Assembly: GCA_022266195.1 (NCBI GenBank)
Contig: WHVY01000008.1
Location: 2,789,501 to 2,853,500, forward strand
Length of the DNA stretch: 64,000 nucleotides
Source of the DNA: Tetranychus cinnabarinus
Taxonomy: Eukaryota; Arthropoda; Arachnida; Trombidiformes; Tetranychidae
Reading direction: 5' to 3'
The notes under the pieces are model-generated. The model was not told the DNA's origin. It did no database searches and was given only the letters and a program-made list of their open reading frames with translations. The position numbers and the translations under genes are program-made. Below, in pieces: positions 19,391-29,000 of this stretch (its first letter is position 1; the number at the start of each line of letters is the position of its first letter).

Positions 19391-20890
19391 ATGAGTCGAT
19401 TCATTCCCTTTCAGATTAAGGCGTTAATTAAGAAATCTCTTGCTTTATTGAGTGATGATGACGGTGACGAAGAGACTCTTAAATCAATCCAAGTCCTGGA
19501 AAATATTGCATTACGACTGATAATAACCCGTCGAGGGCACCGTCAAGATGAAACATCATATGTCCAACCATATTACCATTTTAACAATAATCTTATTCGT
19601 TTTATTTCAATTCTTAATTTTATAAGATTTTATCTAATCCTGATTTACAAACAAGATGATCATTTGCACGTATTGTTGGCTCATCCATTTCTCAATAAGA
19701 GTAGCGCTGACATGATGGTAAGATTTGTCATTGGCGCAGGTATTACACTGTTTGTCCTGCGAGAATATGTTTTGTACCTCGAAGAAACTGGAGCTTATGA
19801 GTTACTCTCTACTCTTCGAGACATAAAGGTTTCAGGTTTTGACAAAAATATGCTCAGGTTGACAACAAAACAGTGTAAATTGTTCCGCTCTACTTTCCAT
19901 CATTTAATCACGATGTGGATCCGATTGATTTATGGTGTAGTGGTTCTTACCCCATTTTTATTGATCGGTTTGCGGATCCAAAACGAAGCGATAGTCAATA
20001 GCGGTCCAGCTATGTATATTTCATCGGTTTGTTGGATGTTTTTGGAAGGTTATTGTTTTATCTTTATCTTTGGTGGTTTGCTGGATCTAGGAGCTCACAT
20101 CATTATCTTGGTTCCTCTGTATTTATGCCAACTGAAAAGCTTGATTGAATTGTTAAAAAGATTCAAGATTAAACAATTTATCGATGACTCTATTATTAAA
20201 GGCATGAATACAAATGTGATCCGTTATATGAATTATTTTGATGATTTGAGCGTTAAAATACGTTACCTTTTCTTTTTTCTTTTCGTTCTCGTCTCATTTG
20301 GAGCTGATACTGCAATCTTTTTGGGAATGTCCATTAAGAGCGATTCAACTTTTATATCAAATTTGTTTGGTTTGTGCGGTTTGATCACACTATTTATAGT
20401 TGGAAGTGTCGCTTATGCCGCTGGAGCTTATTTGGATCAGGTATAGACACCAATTCATTAAGATTAAAGTGTTGAATTTTTGTCTATCTGTTCTGTTTTC
20501 ATTCTTATTCCTCAGCTTTATGTGATTCATGGTTTATATGTTTCCATCATGGCCAAAGCCAAAGTAAAACTTGATCAAAAACTGAAGGTAGCTACAAATA
20601 ATTGCTTAAGGAAAGTAGTTTAAGCGTTTACTCATGTTTCTTTGCAATCATCTTTGAATTTATTTTAGACTCTAGAAATTCTTGATCGCATTCTTGGTCC
20701 TTATTGCGGAGCTAAAATTGGTGATGCATTTACTGCTGAAAGACTTCTTGCTGTTTATGTAAGTAACCTGAGAGTATTTATTTAAATTGTCTTTAACCAA
20801 AATCTTTGTTTTCATATGCAGTACGTTCTTGAAAATGCAAGCACGATTTTGTTGCTAATTTGTAATTTGCAACGTGCCTCGTCGCAATAA
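19391..20890 (+). CDS. Multi-pass membrane protein, probably a gustatory-receptor-family chemoreceptor
   Basis: Four exons: 19391-20440, 20516-20587, 20669-20758 and 20822-20890, all joined by phase-0 introns, giving 1281 nt or 426 residues. Hydrophobic segments lie at about 70-92, 113-132, 174-196, 206-248, 290-312 and 320-345, with a last one in exon 4, about the seven spans expected. A long first exon followed by several short phase-0 3' exons is typical of arthropod gustatory receptor genes. The last exon reads ASTILLLICNLQ, a loose counterpart of the family's C-terminal TY...QF motif. Such proteins are ligand-gated cation channels on sensory dendrites, with inverted topology. The family call rests on architecture, not on strong sequence identity; another seven-span family is possible. 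An AATAAA lies 36 bases past the stop (20,926-20,931). Confidence 0.6.
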
Positions 20891-21148
20891 CGCAGTACAT
20901 ACTTGTGTATTTACGACTGTGAATCAATAAAGAAGACACAAAAAAATAAAATACACACCAAGAATTCAGCCGATTTTGTGTGGTTGCAATGGTCTATCAC
21001 TTAAGTGTAAATATACTCTGATAGAAATAGGAAAATCTAAAGTATAAAAATAAACGACATTTATCAAAGTAACAATGTTAAAATGAGAATTTTTTTAACA
21101 AATAGTAATCTAGAATTATGTAACAGGTAAGTCAATATATTGAGTAAA

Positions 21149-21817
21149 AAAATCTAATTGATAGTTCGAGCTGAAAAATCAATTTAAGAAGCATACATAC
21201 ACACATTAATTGGGGATTGTTGAACTTAGAAATTGAAACGGAAATTTGGTTACAAAAGTAGATAAATGAGAATGGATTTTCAAAGCGTGATCATTCGAAT
21301 AGGCTCTTCTAGATGATCTGATAATGCGGTCACTTTAGCCTTAAGAGTTCCTAAAGGTACATGACTTTTTGCGTGCATACAGAGCAATACATTGGCCACA
21401 CGTTTGACGATGACATTACCATCCTGTGAAAACGATGAAAATGAATTAATATTTTTCACTACTAGATGAAAAAAAGAAGATCTCAGTTCAAAGATAAAAA
21501 CACACCTCACACTGTAGTAATAAACAGTTTAAATCATCTTCACTGGCAGCCAATTTACCATACTTTTCGTAGGAAATCCATATACTAGAAGCAATAGCCG
21601 CTGTCATTCGAGCATCGGTGTCGCCAAAACCTGAATAAGCAAGAAGACTTCCTTCACGATTCAATAACCTGGATAAACAAAAGATATTGAAGAAAATGAA
21701 AATTTATCAAGTGTTTATGAGGAATGAACCAAAATTTTACTTACAATGTACATTGGACTCCTCCAGTATTTGCTTGACCGAGAATGTTACTTAAAGTTTT
21801 AGGTCTCAACATGTTAA
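21149..21817. repeat. Duplicated block A, copy 1 (LAMTOR2 unit)
   Basis: This stretch recurs at 24,780-25,443 with only scattered changes, introns and 3' flank included. It begins near the shared sequence caattgatagttcgagctga (copy 1 reads ctaattg) and stops just upstream of the LAMTOR2 start codon, after the shared atgttaa. The high identity in introns shows that the duplication is fairly recent. Confidence 0.93.
21280..21812 (-). CDS. LAMTOR2: LAMTOR2 (p14/ROBLD3), Ragulator subunit, copy 1
   Basis: Three minus-strand exons, in coding order: 21812-21745, 21668-21506 and 21423-21280, for 375 nt or 124 residues (the vertebrate protein has 125). The roadblock/LC7 fold is recognisable throughout: start MLRPKTL, QANTGGVQ, LLLNREGSLLAYSGFGDTDA, TAAIASSIW and RVANVLLCMHAK. 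LAMTOR2 pairs with LAMTOR3 inside the Ragulator complex on late endosomes and lysosomes, which anchors Rag GTPases and mTORC1 and also scaffolds MEK1. An upstream in-frame ATG (21,821) would add three residues; the conserved start is 21,812. It lies 446 bases downstream of mL41 on the same strand. The intervening DNA contains TATCGATA, a candidate promoter motif that copy 2 lacks. Confidence 0.97.
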
Positions 21818-21954
21818 CCATAAAATTTTATAAAACTGCTAAGAAATAAATTGTAAACTAAATGATATCAATGAAACAAAAGGAAATAAAATTTCTTTAG
21901 TTATCGCCTGTTAACAAAATTTACTCAAAATAAACAAATTCACCAGAGCTCGAT

Positions 21955-21978
21955 GGTATCGAATGCAATATCGATACC
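21955..21978. promoter_or_regulatory. TATCGATA (DRE-like) box inside an 8-bp inverted repeat
   Basis: GGTATCGA (21,955-21,962) and TCGATACC (21,971-21,978) form a perfect inverted repeat with an 8-base spacer. The second arm includes TATCGATA (21,969-21,976), the DRE consensus used by many housekeeping promoters in Drosophila. It lies about 160 bases upstream of LAMTOR2 copy 1, in the right place for a core promoter. Function is inferred from the motif only. Confidence 0.4.
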
Positions 21979-22079
21979 AGAAAATGATAAACTAATGAAA
22001 TTCACTCAAATGCATGTGTTTATTTATTATTAGAGAGGAAAACAAATGAAATGAAAAGACTATTTTCTGAATTTGAAAT

Positions 22080-22360
22080 TTTGATGAAATGGTGAAGATT
22101 TTCAAACAAAAAAGGCTAAAGGGGAAATCAGATAAAAAGGAAACAAAAGATGGTCGTTGGTTGTATTGATGAATACTTGAATTTTAATGTTAGCTCTGAA
22201 CATATTAAAGTACTAATTACATACACAACTTCAATAAATATACTACAAAGAACAGTTTCTACTTTTCGTCCTCTTCCTCATCTTCTTCTTCCATGTCTGA
22301 AATTCTCGAACAAAACATATCAGCTCCTGTTTGCAAGTGTTTCACTTTAGCAGCTTCACT
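22080..22360. repeat. Duplicated block B, copy 1 (3' end of mL41)
   Basis: This stretch, covering the mL41 3' UTR and the codons for its last 30 or so residues, recurs at about 25,452-25,722. The two copies share long runs such as ggtgaagattttcaaacaaa and the acidic C-terminal codons, but differ more than block A and have small deletions. The 262 bases between blocks A and B here (21,818-22,079) are missing in copy 2. Confidence 0.85.
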
Positions 22361-22858
22361 ATCCTCTGGTTTGAAACTCACTTCAACCTTTTCTCCATTC
22401 ATAGATGCTTCAATTATCTTGTTACCATATGTTAATTTGAATAACTCTTCAGCGGTCAACTTGTTGTTCTCAATCTTCGGTACTCTATATGAAACATAGG
22501 GTTTTAAATTGAATCCACTCAAGTCTGGAACTACCAATTCAGGTTCCATTTCTTTGACATAAACAAATTTTCTTTTGAACCAATATCCAGGCCATCTTAT
22601 ACCCAGAGGATCTCGTGAAATGGGATAGTTATAAAAATCTTCGAATAAACGTTTAGGTATTCTCTTTGGTTCATAAGCGTTTCTTACATTGGGTACTGGA
22701 AAAAAGATAATAATGATAAACAAACATAAATATAAATATAAAAAGAAGTGTAAATGTGAATGTATTTGCTTGTACTTACTTGGAAATTTGGAAAAATTTT
22801 TTAAACTTTTACAATTAACTGTTGAAAGATGAAAACCTCTTTTAGGTATGATTAACAT
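22259..22858 (-). CDS. MRPL41: Mitochondrial large ribosomal subunit protein mL41
   Basis: Two minus-strand exons, in coding order 22858-22780 and 22695-22259, for 516 nt or 171 residues. The core KEMEPELVVPDLSGFNLKPYVSY and the following LTAEELF are diagnostic of mL41, a component of the mitochondrial 39S subunit. The N-terminus (MLIIPKRGFHLSTVNCKSLK) is basic and hydroxylated without acids, as expected of a mitochondrial import presequence. Compared with the human protein it has an extra acidic C-terminal tail (DMEEEDEEEDEK) after the conserved part. Start: 22,858 is the first true ATG; upstream in-frame sequence starts only with TTG. The 84-base intron has a GT-AG boundary and restores Ile at the junction. 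LAMTOR2 copy 1 follows on the same strand. Confidence 0.95.
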   Translation of the reverse strand: MLIIPKRGFHLSTVNCKSLKNFSKFPSKYKQIHSHLHFFLYLYLCLFIIIIFFPVPNVRNAYEPKRIPKRLFEDFYNYPISRDPLGIRWPGYWFKRKFVYVKEMEPELVVPDLSGFNLKPYVSYRVPKIENNKLTAEELFKLTYGNKIIEASMNGEKVEVSFKPEDSEAAKVKHLQTGADMFCSRISDMEEEDEEEDEK

Positions 22859-23489
22859 TTTAAACCAAAAAACAATCAAAACAAATATAAAGTGTATAAA
22901 ATTTTGAGACAGCAGATTAATAACAAGAGAACGTGAAAAACCAGGTTGAAGGTTTATTTATTGAGATGAAGATGGCATTGCTTTACTTATACCCAAAGAA
23001 TCGTTTTCTTAACCGGATTAATTAAATTTAATTTGCTTTCACTTATTTGAACTTTTACTTATTATATGTGTTATATGAACGCATCAAATCATCGTTTAAA
23101 AAGTTAATGATCATTTATAGGAAAGATCGGATGTAAGATAATTCACTTTTAGATTCGATGAGGTTAAAACGGACTTTGTTCATCATAATTAGATTGGAAA
23201 TATTGTTTTATTATGATGAGTAGTAAGATTAGGCATTTTAGACATTTGATTCCCACAAATCATACAATTAACTTTGTAATTGAAATGAGTGAGCAAAGAA
23301 TAGCTTTTTATTTTAATGTATTTCCAATGCTTTATGAAATTAATCAAATTACATGATTCTTTTAAGTGAACATTAACTCCAATGATTGTTCAACTTTAAC
23401 AGTAAGAGTTTGCTTTTCATAAATGAATGTTTCTTGATTTTTAATTTCTAACAAAATTTATATAAATATAACTTATACATTTGTGTAAA
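22859..23489. other. Short intergenic region with divergent promoters (mL41 and RING gene)
   Basis: About 630 bases between two divergent start codons. TATAAATA at 23,461-23,468 lies only 29 bases before the ATG of the RING gene. Otherwise plain AT-rich DNA. Confidence 0.4.
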
Positions 23490-24119
23490 ATGCCTTTGAA
23501 TGGGTTATCTGTTCGTGATAGTTTTAGTGACATTCAATATTTCATCGATAACAGCCAGTTAATTGACATTGGTACTTGGCAGGATTATGTTTGCCTTTTT
23601 TGTTTGTGTGTTGCTGAGAATCCAGTTGCCCACAAAATTGACCTTCAATCTGCTTGTAAAGCAATATTTTGTCAAACTTGTTTCGATGAGGCAATACAAC
23701 ATGACCAATATCAAAAATGCCCGTTAAGATGCAGTGAATCGGAATATTTACGAGATTCTGTTGAAACATTGCCTGTTGAGATGCCAAATGGACGAAGTGT
23801 CCAACAACGTGACAACTTACTTGTAAAGTGTAAATTTGAAATGTGCGATTGCTTTGTGCGATTCAGTGATTATTCAATGCACATTGAAAACTGTGGCATG
23901 AATCCAAATGTGAAGGCAATATGTCGTATTTGTCTAGTGCCAATAGGAAACCACAACTGTGCTGAATTTGTGGCTAATTTGGTTGAAAAAACAAGCCAGT
24001 TAACTGGACATCAGCAGGATTTGACAGCTAAAATTGAAAATTTGGAGAAAGAAATTGACAAATTGAACATTGAAAATATAATTCTTAGAGAAATCGTCGA
24101 TGAAATTGTTAGTGATTAA
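23490..24119 (+). CDS. Small RING / TRAF-type zinc-finger protein with C-terminal coiled coil
   Basis: Single exon, 209 residues. An N-terminal RING-like Cys cluster includes Cys35, 38, 61, 64, 77 and 81 (CLFC ... FCQTC ... CPLRC), with 56 a further candidate ligand. A TRAF-type finger follows (Cys114, Cys119, His131, Cys135), then CRIC and HNC at about 145-157. Residues about 165-205 form a Leu/Ile heptad coiled coil. The order RING, TRAF-type finger, coiled coil resembles TRAF or TRAIP-like E3 ubiquitin ligases, but no MATH domain follows, so the protein is either a short relative or has lost it. It lies between the two copies of the LAMTOR2 block, has no intron unlike its neighbours, and its ATG is 29 bases from a TATA-like box. 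Start: ATG at 23,490; the nine upstream in-frame bases lack ATG. Confidence 0.78.
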   Translation: MPLNGLSVRDSFSDIQYFIDNSQLIDIGTWQDYVCLFCLCVAENPVAHKIDLQSACKAIFCQTCFDEAIQHDQYQKCPLRCSESEYLRDSVETLPVEMPNGRSVQQRDNLLVKCKFEMCDCFVRFSDYSMHIENCGMNPNVKAICRICLVPIGNHNCAEFVANLVEKTSQLTGHQQDLTAKIENLEKEIDKLNIENIILREIVDEIVSD

Positions 24120-24490
24120 AACTTGCTGATTCTAAGAGCTGATCAATGATGAGAATTTGGTGGTTAATTTTGTGTTTTTTTTACATAATAAGATTCATTG
24201 AGTTACCTTTTTAAATATTATGCTATCTATATCTATTCTATATATTCATTTCTATATAATACTATCAATCGAATTTTTATTTCTAAAATATAAGAATAAC
24301 AAATCTTGTTGGGAAAAATTGCATTTTTAAGTTGATTTTGATGTTTTTTGGATAAATTAATAAATATTTGTATTTGATGAAAATGTAAGTCATCATTATT
24401 TCCCTTTTCCATGTTACGTTACTTCGGCTTACCTCCAAATATTATAATATACTCAACAGTATTGGTAATAAAACAAGATTGTTAAGTGTT
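24120..24490. other. 3' region of the RING gene
   Basis: About 370 bases of very AT-rich DNA with many short tata/ttatt runs. No gene seen. Confidence 0.4.
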
Positions 24491-24779
24491 ACATTTCATT
24501 TTCTGAACTATTCTTAATCATTAACTAAGATGTTCTCTGTTGATTTAAAACTTGACTTACAGTAAAACCTCTCAAAGGTTGTACTCTCAAAGGTTGTGAG
24601 CGGTCCTGCCCCTAGCGATATTGTTTGTGCAACTCGTTGCAAAAGCGGGGTAAAAGCTCAAATCCGCTAGATGGGGTAGTTCAGTTTCTCACAACCTTTG
24701 AGAGGTTTTACTGTAACTAATAAAATTTTTCATCAATCTATCTAGGAATGTAAACAATGTACAGCAGTGGGCTGAAAAT
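24491..24779 (+). pseudogene. Broken CUL5 fragment (intron 2 end plus start of exon 3), split by a MITE
   Basis: The sequence flanking the MITE on both sides matches the CUL5 intron 2 to exon 3 junction at about 26,294-26,430. Left of the MITE, 24,491-24,559 matches intron 2 (cattttctgaactattctta, compare cattttcttaactattctta). Right of it, 24,714-24,779 matches the intron end and the first codons of exon 3; the copied acceptor ends at 24,745. The copied codons read NVNNVQQWAEN where CUL5 has NVHNVLQWDEK. The similarity stops where the LAMTOR2 copy 2 block begins (about 24,780). It cannot encode a cullin. Confidence 0.82.
24560..24713. mobile_element. 154-bp pogo/Tigger-like MITE with TA target duplication
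   Basis: The ends are a near-perfect inverted repeat: CAGTAAAACCTCTCAAAGGT at the left and its reverse complement ACCTTTGAGAGGTTTTACTG at the right. Each end is flanked by TA (24,558-24,559 and 24,714-24,715), the target duplication of Tc1/mariner-superfamily elements. The CAGTAAAACCTC start resembles pogo/Tigger termini (family knowledge). CTCTCAAAGGTTGT occurs twice in tandem at the left end. There is no coding capacity, so it needs a transposase from elsewhere. It sits within the copied CUL5 fragment; the parental CUL5 intron has no insertion. Confidence 0.88.
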
Positions 24780-25443
24780 CCAATTGATAGTTCGAGCTGA
24801 GAAATCATTTAAGAAGCATACATACACACATTAATTGGGGATTGTTGAACTTAGAAATTGAAACGGAAATTTGGTTACAAAAGTAGATAAATGAGAATGG
24901 ATTTTCAAAGCGTGATCATTCGAATAGGCTCTTCTAGATGATCTGATAATGCGGTCACTTTAGCCTTAAGAGTTCCTAAAGGTACATGACTTTTTGCGTG
25001 CATACAGAGCAATACATTGGCCACACGTTTGACAATGACATTACCATCCTGTGAAAACGATGAAAATGAATTAATATTTTTCACTATTAGATGAAAAAAA
25101 AGAAGATCTCAATTCAAAGATAAAAACACACCTCACACTGTAGTATTAAACAGTTTAAATCATCTTCACTGGCAGCCAATTTACCATACTTTTCGTAGGA
25201 AATCCATATACTAGAAGCAATAGCCGCTGTCATTCGAGCATCGGTGTCGCCAAAACCTGAATAAGCAAGAAGACTTCCTTCACGATTCAATAGCCTGGAT
25301 ATACAAAAGATATTGAAGAAAATGAAAATTTATCAAGTGTTTATGAAAATTGAACCAAAATTTTACTTACAATGTACATTGGACTCCTCCAGTATTTGCT
25401 TGACCAAGAATGTTACTTAAAGTTTTAGGTCTCAACATGTTAA
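24780..25443. repeat. Duplicated block A, copy 2 (LAMTOR2 unit)
   Basis: Second copy of 21,149-21,817. Exons, both introns and about 125 bases of 3' flank are kept; differences are scattered single bases and a one-base A-run change. Right of it, block B copy 2 follows almost directly. Confidence 0.93.
24905..25438 (-). CDS. LAMTOR2: LAMTOR2, second intact copy
   Basis: Minus-strand exons, in coding order: 25438-25371, 25294-25132 and 25048-24905. Exon lengths (68, 163, 144) equal those of copy 1 and give 124 residues. All splice sites and the stop are intact. I count four coding differences from copy 1: three synonymous (Gly/Leu-region, Leu and Ile codons) and one Leu-to-Ile change in the NCLLLQCE stretch. 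The predicted product is thus nearly identical. Roadblock/LC7 protein of the Ragulator complex, as for copy 1. What differs is its surroundings: upstream of the ATG there are only eight bases before the broken mL41 piece, so the parental promoter region, with the TATCGATA box, is absent. Whether it is transcribed cannot be judged from sequence. Confidence 0.93.
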
Positions 25444-25451
25444 TTTGAACG

Positions 25452-25722
25452 CTTGATGGAATGGTGAAGATTTTCAAACAAAAAAGGCTACAGGGGAAAT
25501 GAGATAAAAAGGAAACAAAAGATGGTCGTTGGTTGTATTGATGAGCACTTGAATTTTAATATTAATTCCGGACATATTAAAGTACTAATTACATACACAA
25601 CTTCAATAAATATACTACAAACATTTCTAATTTTCATCCTCATCCTCATCTTCATCTTCTTCCATGTCTGCAATTCTCGAACAAAACATATGTTTGAAAG
25701 TGTTTCAATTTAGCAATTTTGC
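25452..25722 (-). pseudogene. Broken 3' fragment of mL41 (duplicated block B, copy 2)
   Basis: Copy of the end of the mL41 gene and its 3' UTR. On the minus strand it still reads a Met-Glu-Glu-Asp acidic tail and a stop, like the parental C-terminus. Upstream the similarity fades after the counterpart of LQTGADMF, with a deletion, and no conserved mL41 core is present. It carries no start codon context and is not a functional gene. Confidence 0.82.
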
Positions 25723-26047
25723 TTCCAATTTTTGTCTTCCACCAATAATAATTATTATTCGTTAGCTTTTTACTAGAGGTAAAATGAACCTACCGTCATC
25801 AGTCATGATTAGGAAAACAGTTGATAAATTCTGGATCGTTTTGAATTAAATGTGTTTTGTTTCAAAGTCAAAAGTTTACTGTTTGTTTTGTATTTTGAAT
25901 TCAGCGCAAAACCCAAATCACCAGGTGTCACCCATTTCATCTCTCTGTTAAAAAATAGAGTTAGTAAGAGCTTGTTTAAAGGTTGTTGGTTTAAGTCTCA
26001 TTTACTTTGTTTTTATTTCTCTGTGTTTTTGTTTAATTGACATCAAA
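25723..26047. other. CUL5 upstream region
   Basis: About 325 bases between the mL41 remnant and the CUL5 start, presumably the CUL5 promoter and leader. The 62-codon frame at 25,852-26,040 has no recognisable domain. Confidence 0.4.
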
Positions 26048-29000
26048 ATGACGAAGGTAAACATTTATTTCATTAAATCAAAGTTTTATTTAATTTTTAT
26101 TAATTTTTCTTCTAGTTTCCTCCTCAGACAACCCCACAATTTGAAGATTACTGGCCTTCGATGCAGCAAGCAATTTCTAAGCTTCTGCATCAACAAGATG
26201 TGTCTAAGCTTGAATGGCAAGAGCTGTTTTGGTAGGTTATTTTTTCCTTTCTTGTTTCAATCTCTCTTTATTTTTCCCTTTATTTCTTGTTTGAAATTTC
26301 ATTTTCTTAACTATTCTTAATCACCAACTAAGATGTCCTCTATTGATTTAAAACTTGTTTTCTCCAATAAATTTTTTCATCATGATATCTAGGAATGTTC
26401 ACAATGTACTGCAATGGGATGAGAAAGCGAAAGAAAAACTCCAAGATGCTCTTCACCGCGATGTCCTGGAATTTATTTCAGAGGCTCAAGCTGTAAGTAT
26501 TGATTAAGCTTTCAAAGCGAGTGACAGTTTTTAATCTTGCATTAATTTTCACATTTTGTGTTGTTTTATCCAGACTGTTCTATCCCACCATGACGACCAA
26601 TCCTTGCTTAAAGCTTATGTGGCTGCTTGGAGTAAATTTTTTGTACAATGTAATTATTTACCATTACCATTCACCCCTCTCATGACCAATCCGAACAAAT
26701 CCAGCAACACTAAAAACTTCATAAATGAAGAGAATATTGTCCGTAAAGTAAGTTTCTTTGATAATTGTAATTACTTTATATTAATTTGAATGGTTCTTTA
26801 TTTTATAGTTGATGTACAATAGTTGGAATGAAAACATTTTCTCCAACATTAAACACAGGTTACAAGACAGTGCCATGAAACTTGTACATGCCGAAAGGAA
26901 TGGAGAAGCTTTTGATTCCCAATTAGTAATCGGCGTGAGAGAATCCTTCGTCAATTTAGGCTCTAATGCCAACGATAAGACTATTTATATTGAAAATTTC
27001 GAGAAAGCATATATCGAATCAACTGAAGCATTTTATCATTCAAAAGCAGCTGAGTATCTTGTAGATTATGGTGTACAAAGCTATATGGTTTGGGCCGATA
27101 GTAAATTGAAAGAAGAAAGTGTCAGAGGAGCCAAATACCTTGAACCATTTTCTCTTCCAGCGGTAAGTTAGTAATTTAAAATTTGTGGACTCTCAATATT
27201 AACATTCTTATTTTTCTAGCTGAATGATACTTGTGTACGGGTACTTGTGACGAATAATAAAGATCTTATACTTTCGGAATGTCTTGGTATGATACAAGGA
27301 AACAATACTAATAGTAAGTCTTCATATTTCTCAATAGCTATGAAACTTTTTTCATCTTTTTTTCCTCAATAAATCCAAGTTCATTGCCTTTCCGTCATTA
27401 ATGTTTAATTCTCTATTCTTTTTCAGAATTGAATCTCATGTTCAGATTGCTTGATCGTATTGAAGAAGGTGTAGAACCTATGTTAAATTACCTCGAAGAA
27501 CATATCGTTCAACAAGGATTAGCCGATATAATGGCCTCAGCTGAAATTATCACTCAAGACTCGGAAAAATACGTTGAAAAACTATTGAACCTTTTCACAA
27601 AATACAGCACTCTAGTCAAAGAGGCTTTTAATGATGACCCCAGATTCTTAACTGCACGTGATAAGGTAAATTTCCCGATTCCTTTTTTACCCACGCAAAA
27701 TTTGTCTCAAACCTTTTCTCTTTACCTGTACATCTTCTATAATGCGATATCCTCTACTTATTCTTCCTATTTTAACAGGCTTTTAAACAAGTGGTTAATG
27801 ACACGTCTGTGTTCAAACTTGAATTAGCATCGAGGCCTAAAATGTAAGTAAATATTGCTGTGGATTTACCGATAATTTTACCAGCTCTTTATTTTACCTT
27901 AGGAATAATGGACAAGCCACTAAGTTACCTCCTGAATCAAGATGCCCTGAAATGCTGGCAAATTTCTGTGATATGTTGCTCCGTAAAACACCATTGAGCC
28001 GTAGATTAACTTCGGAAGAGATCGAAACCAAACTTAAAGAAGTGGTATGTGTTTATTGACTTTAGTTTTTTCTGCTTGCTGCTTTAAGTTTTTCAGTGGT
28101 TAATCCTTTCTCTTGATCTTCATAGCTCATACTAATGTCTACCTTCTGCATTTGCATTTTAGGGATTAGTTTAGCTCTCTAACTATTTAAATACTAAGCT
28201 CCTACAACAACAACAACCTAATAAGTAAACTGTTGTTAATAAAAGTAAAAAAGGAAAAAGCTAAAATCTTAATGAGCTAAAAACTGCATTTTCCTATGAA
28301 AATCTTAATCTCTTTCATGTTTCTTTTTTAGCTTCTAGTGCTAAAATATGTTGTGAACAAAGACGTGTTCATGAGATACCATAAAGCCCATCTGACTCGA
28401 CGACTTATATTAGACTCATCTGCCGATAATGAGAAAGAAGAAAATATGGTCGAATGGCTTCGTGAAGTGGGAGTGCCTGCTGACTTCGTTAACAAACTAG
28501 CTCGTATGTTCCAAGACATGAAAGTTAGTGAAGATCTAAATCAACAATTCAAAAACTCCCAAAATGGAAACTCCTCAGATATAATTAATATAAAAATATT
28601 AAACGTTGGTGCGTGGGCTCGGGGTAGTGAACGGGTTCAAGTATCTCTTCCTTTAGAATTAGAAGATTTTATTCCAGAGGTAGAAGAATTTTATAAGAAG
28701 AAACACAGTGGGCGCAAACTGCAATGGTATCACCACATGTCAAATGGCACGGTAAGTACATGTTGTTTTTTTCAAAAATTGTTTTATCACTTCAAACATT
28801 AATTCTCTGATGTCCCTTTGTATTAAACAGATATCCTTCAGTAGCCAGTATGGTAAATATGATCTTGACGTAACAACTTTCCAAATGGCCGTTTTATTCA
28901 CGTGGAATGAACGACCAACTGATAAAATATCATTCGAGAATCTCAGATTAGCTTCTGAACTTCCAGATGCTGAGTTGAGACGCACACTTTGGGTAAGTAA

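Noticed and set aside
22150..22499. Plus-strand frames over mL41 exon 2
   Set aside because: Antisense shadows of mL41; the duplicated counterpart at 25,522-25,713 arises from the copied DNA, not from a second real gene.
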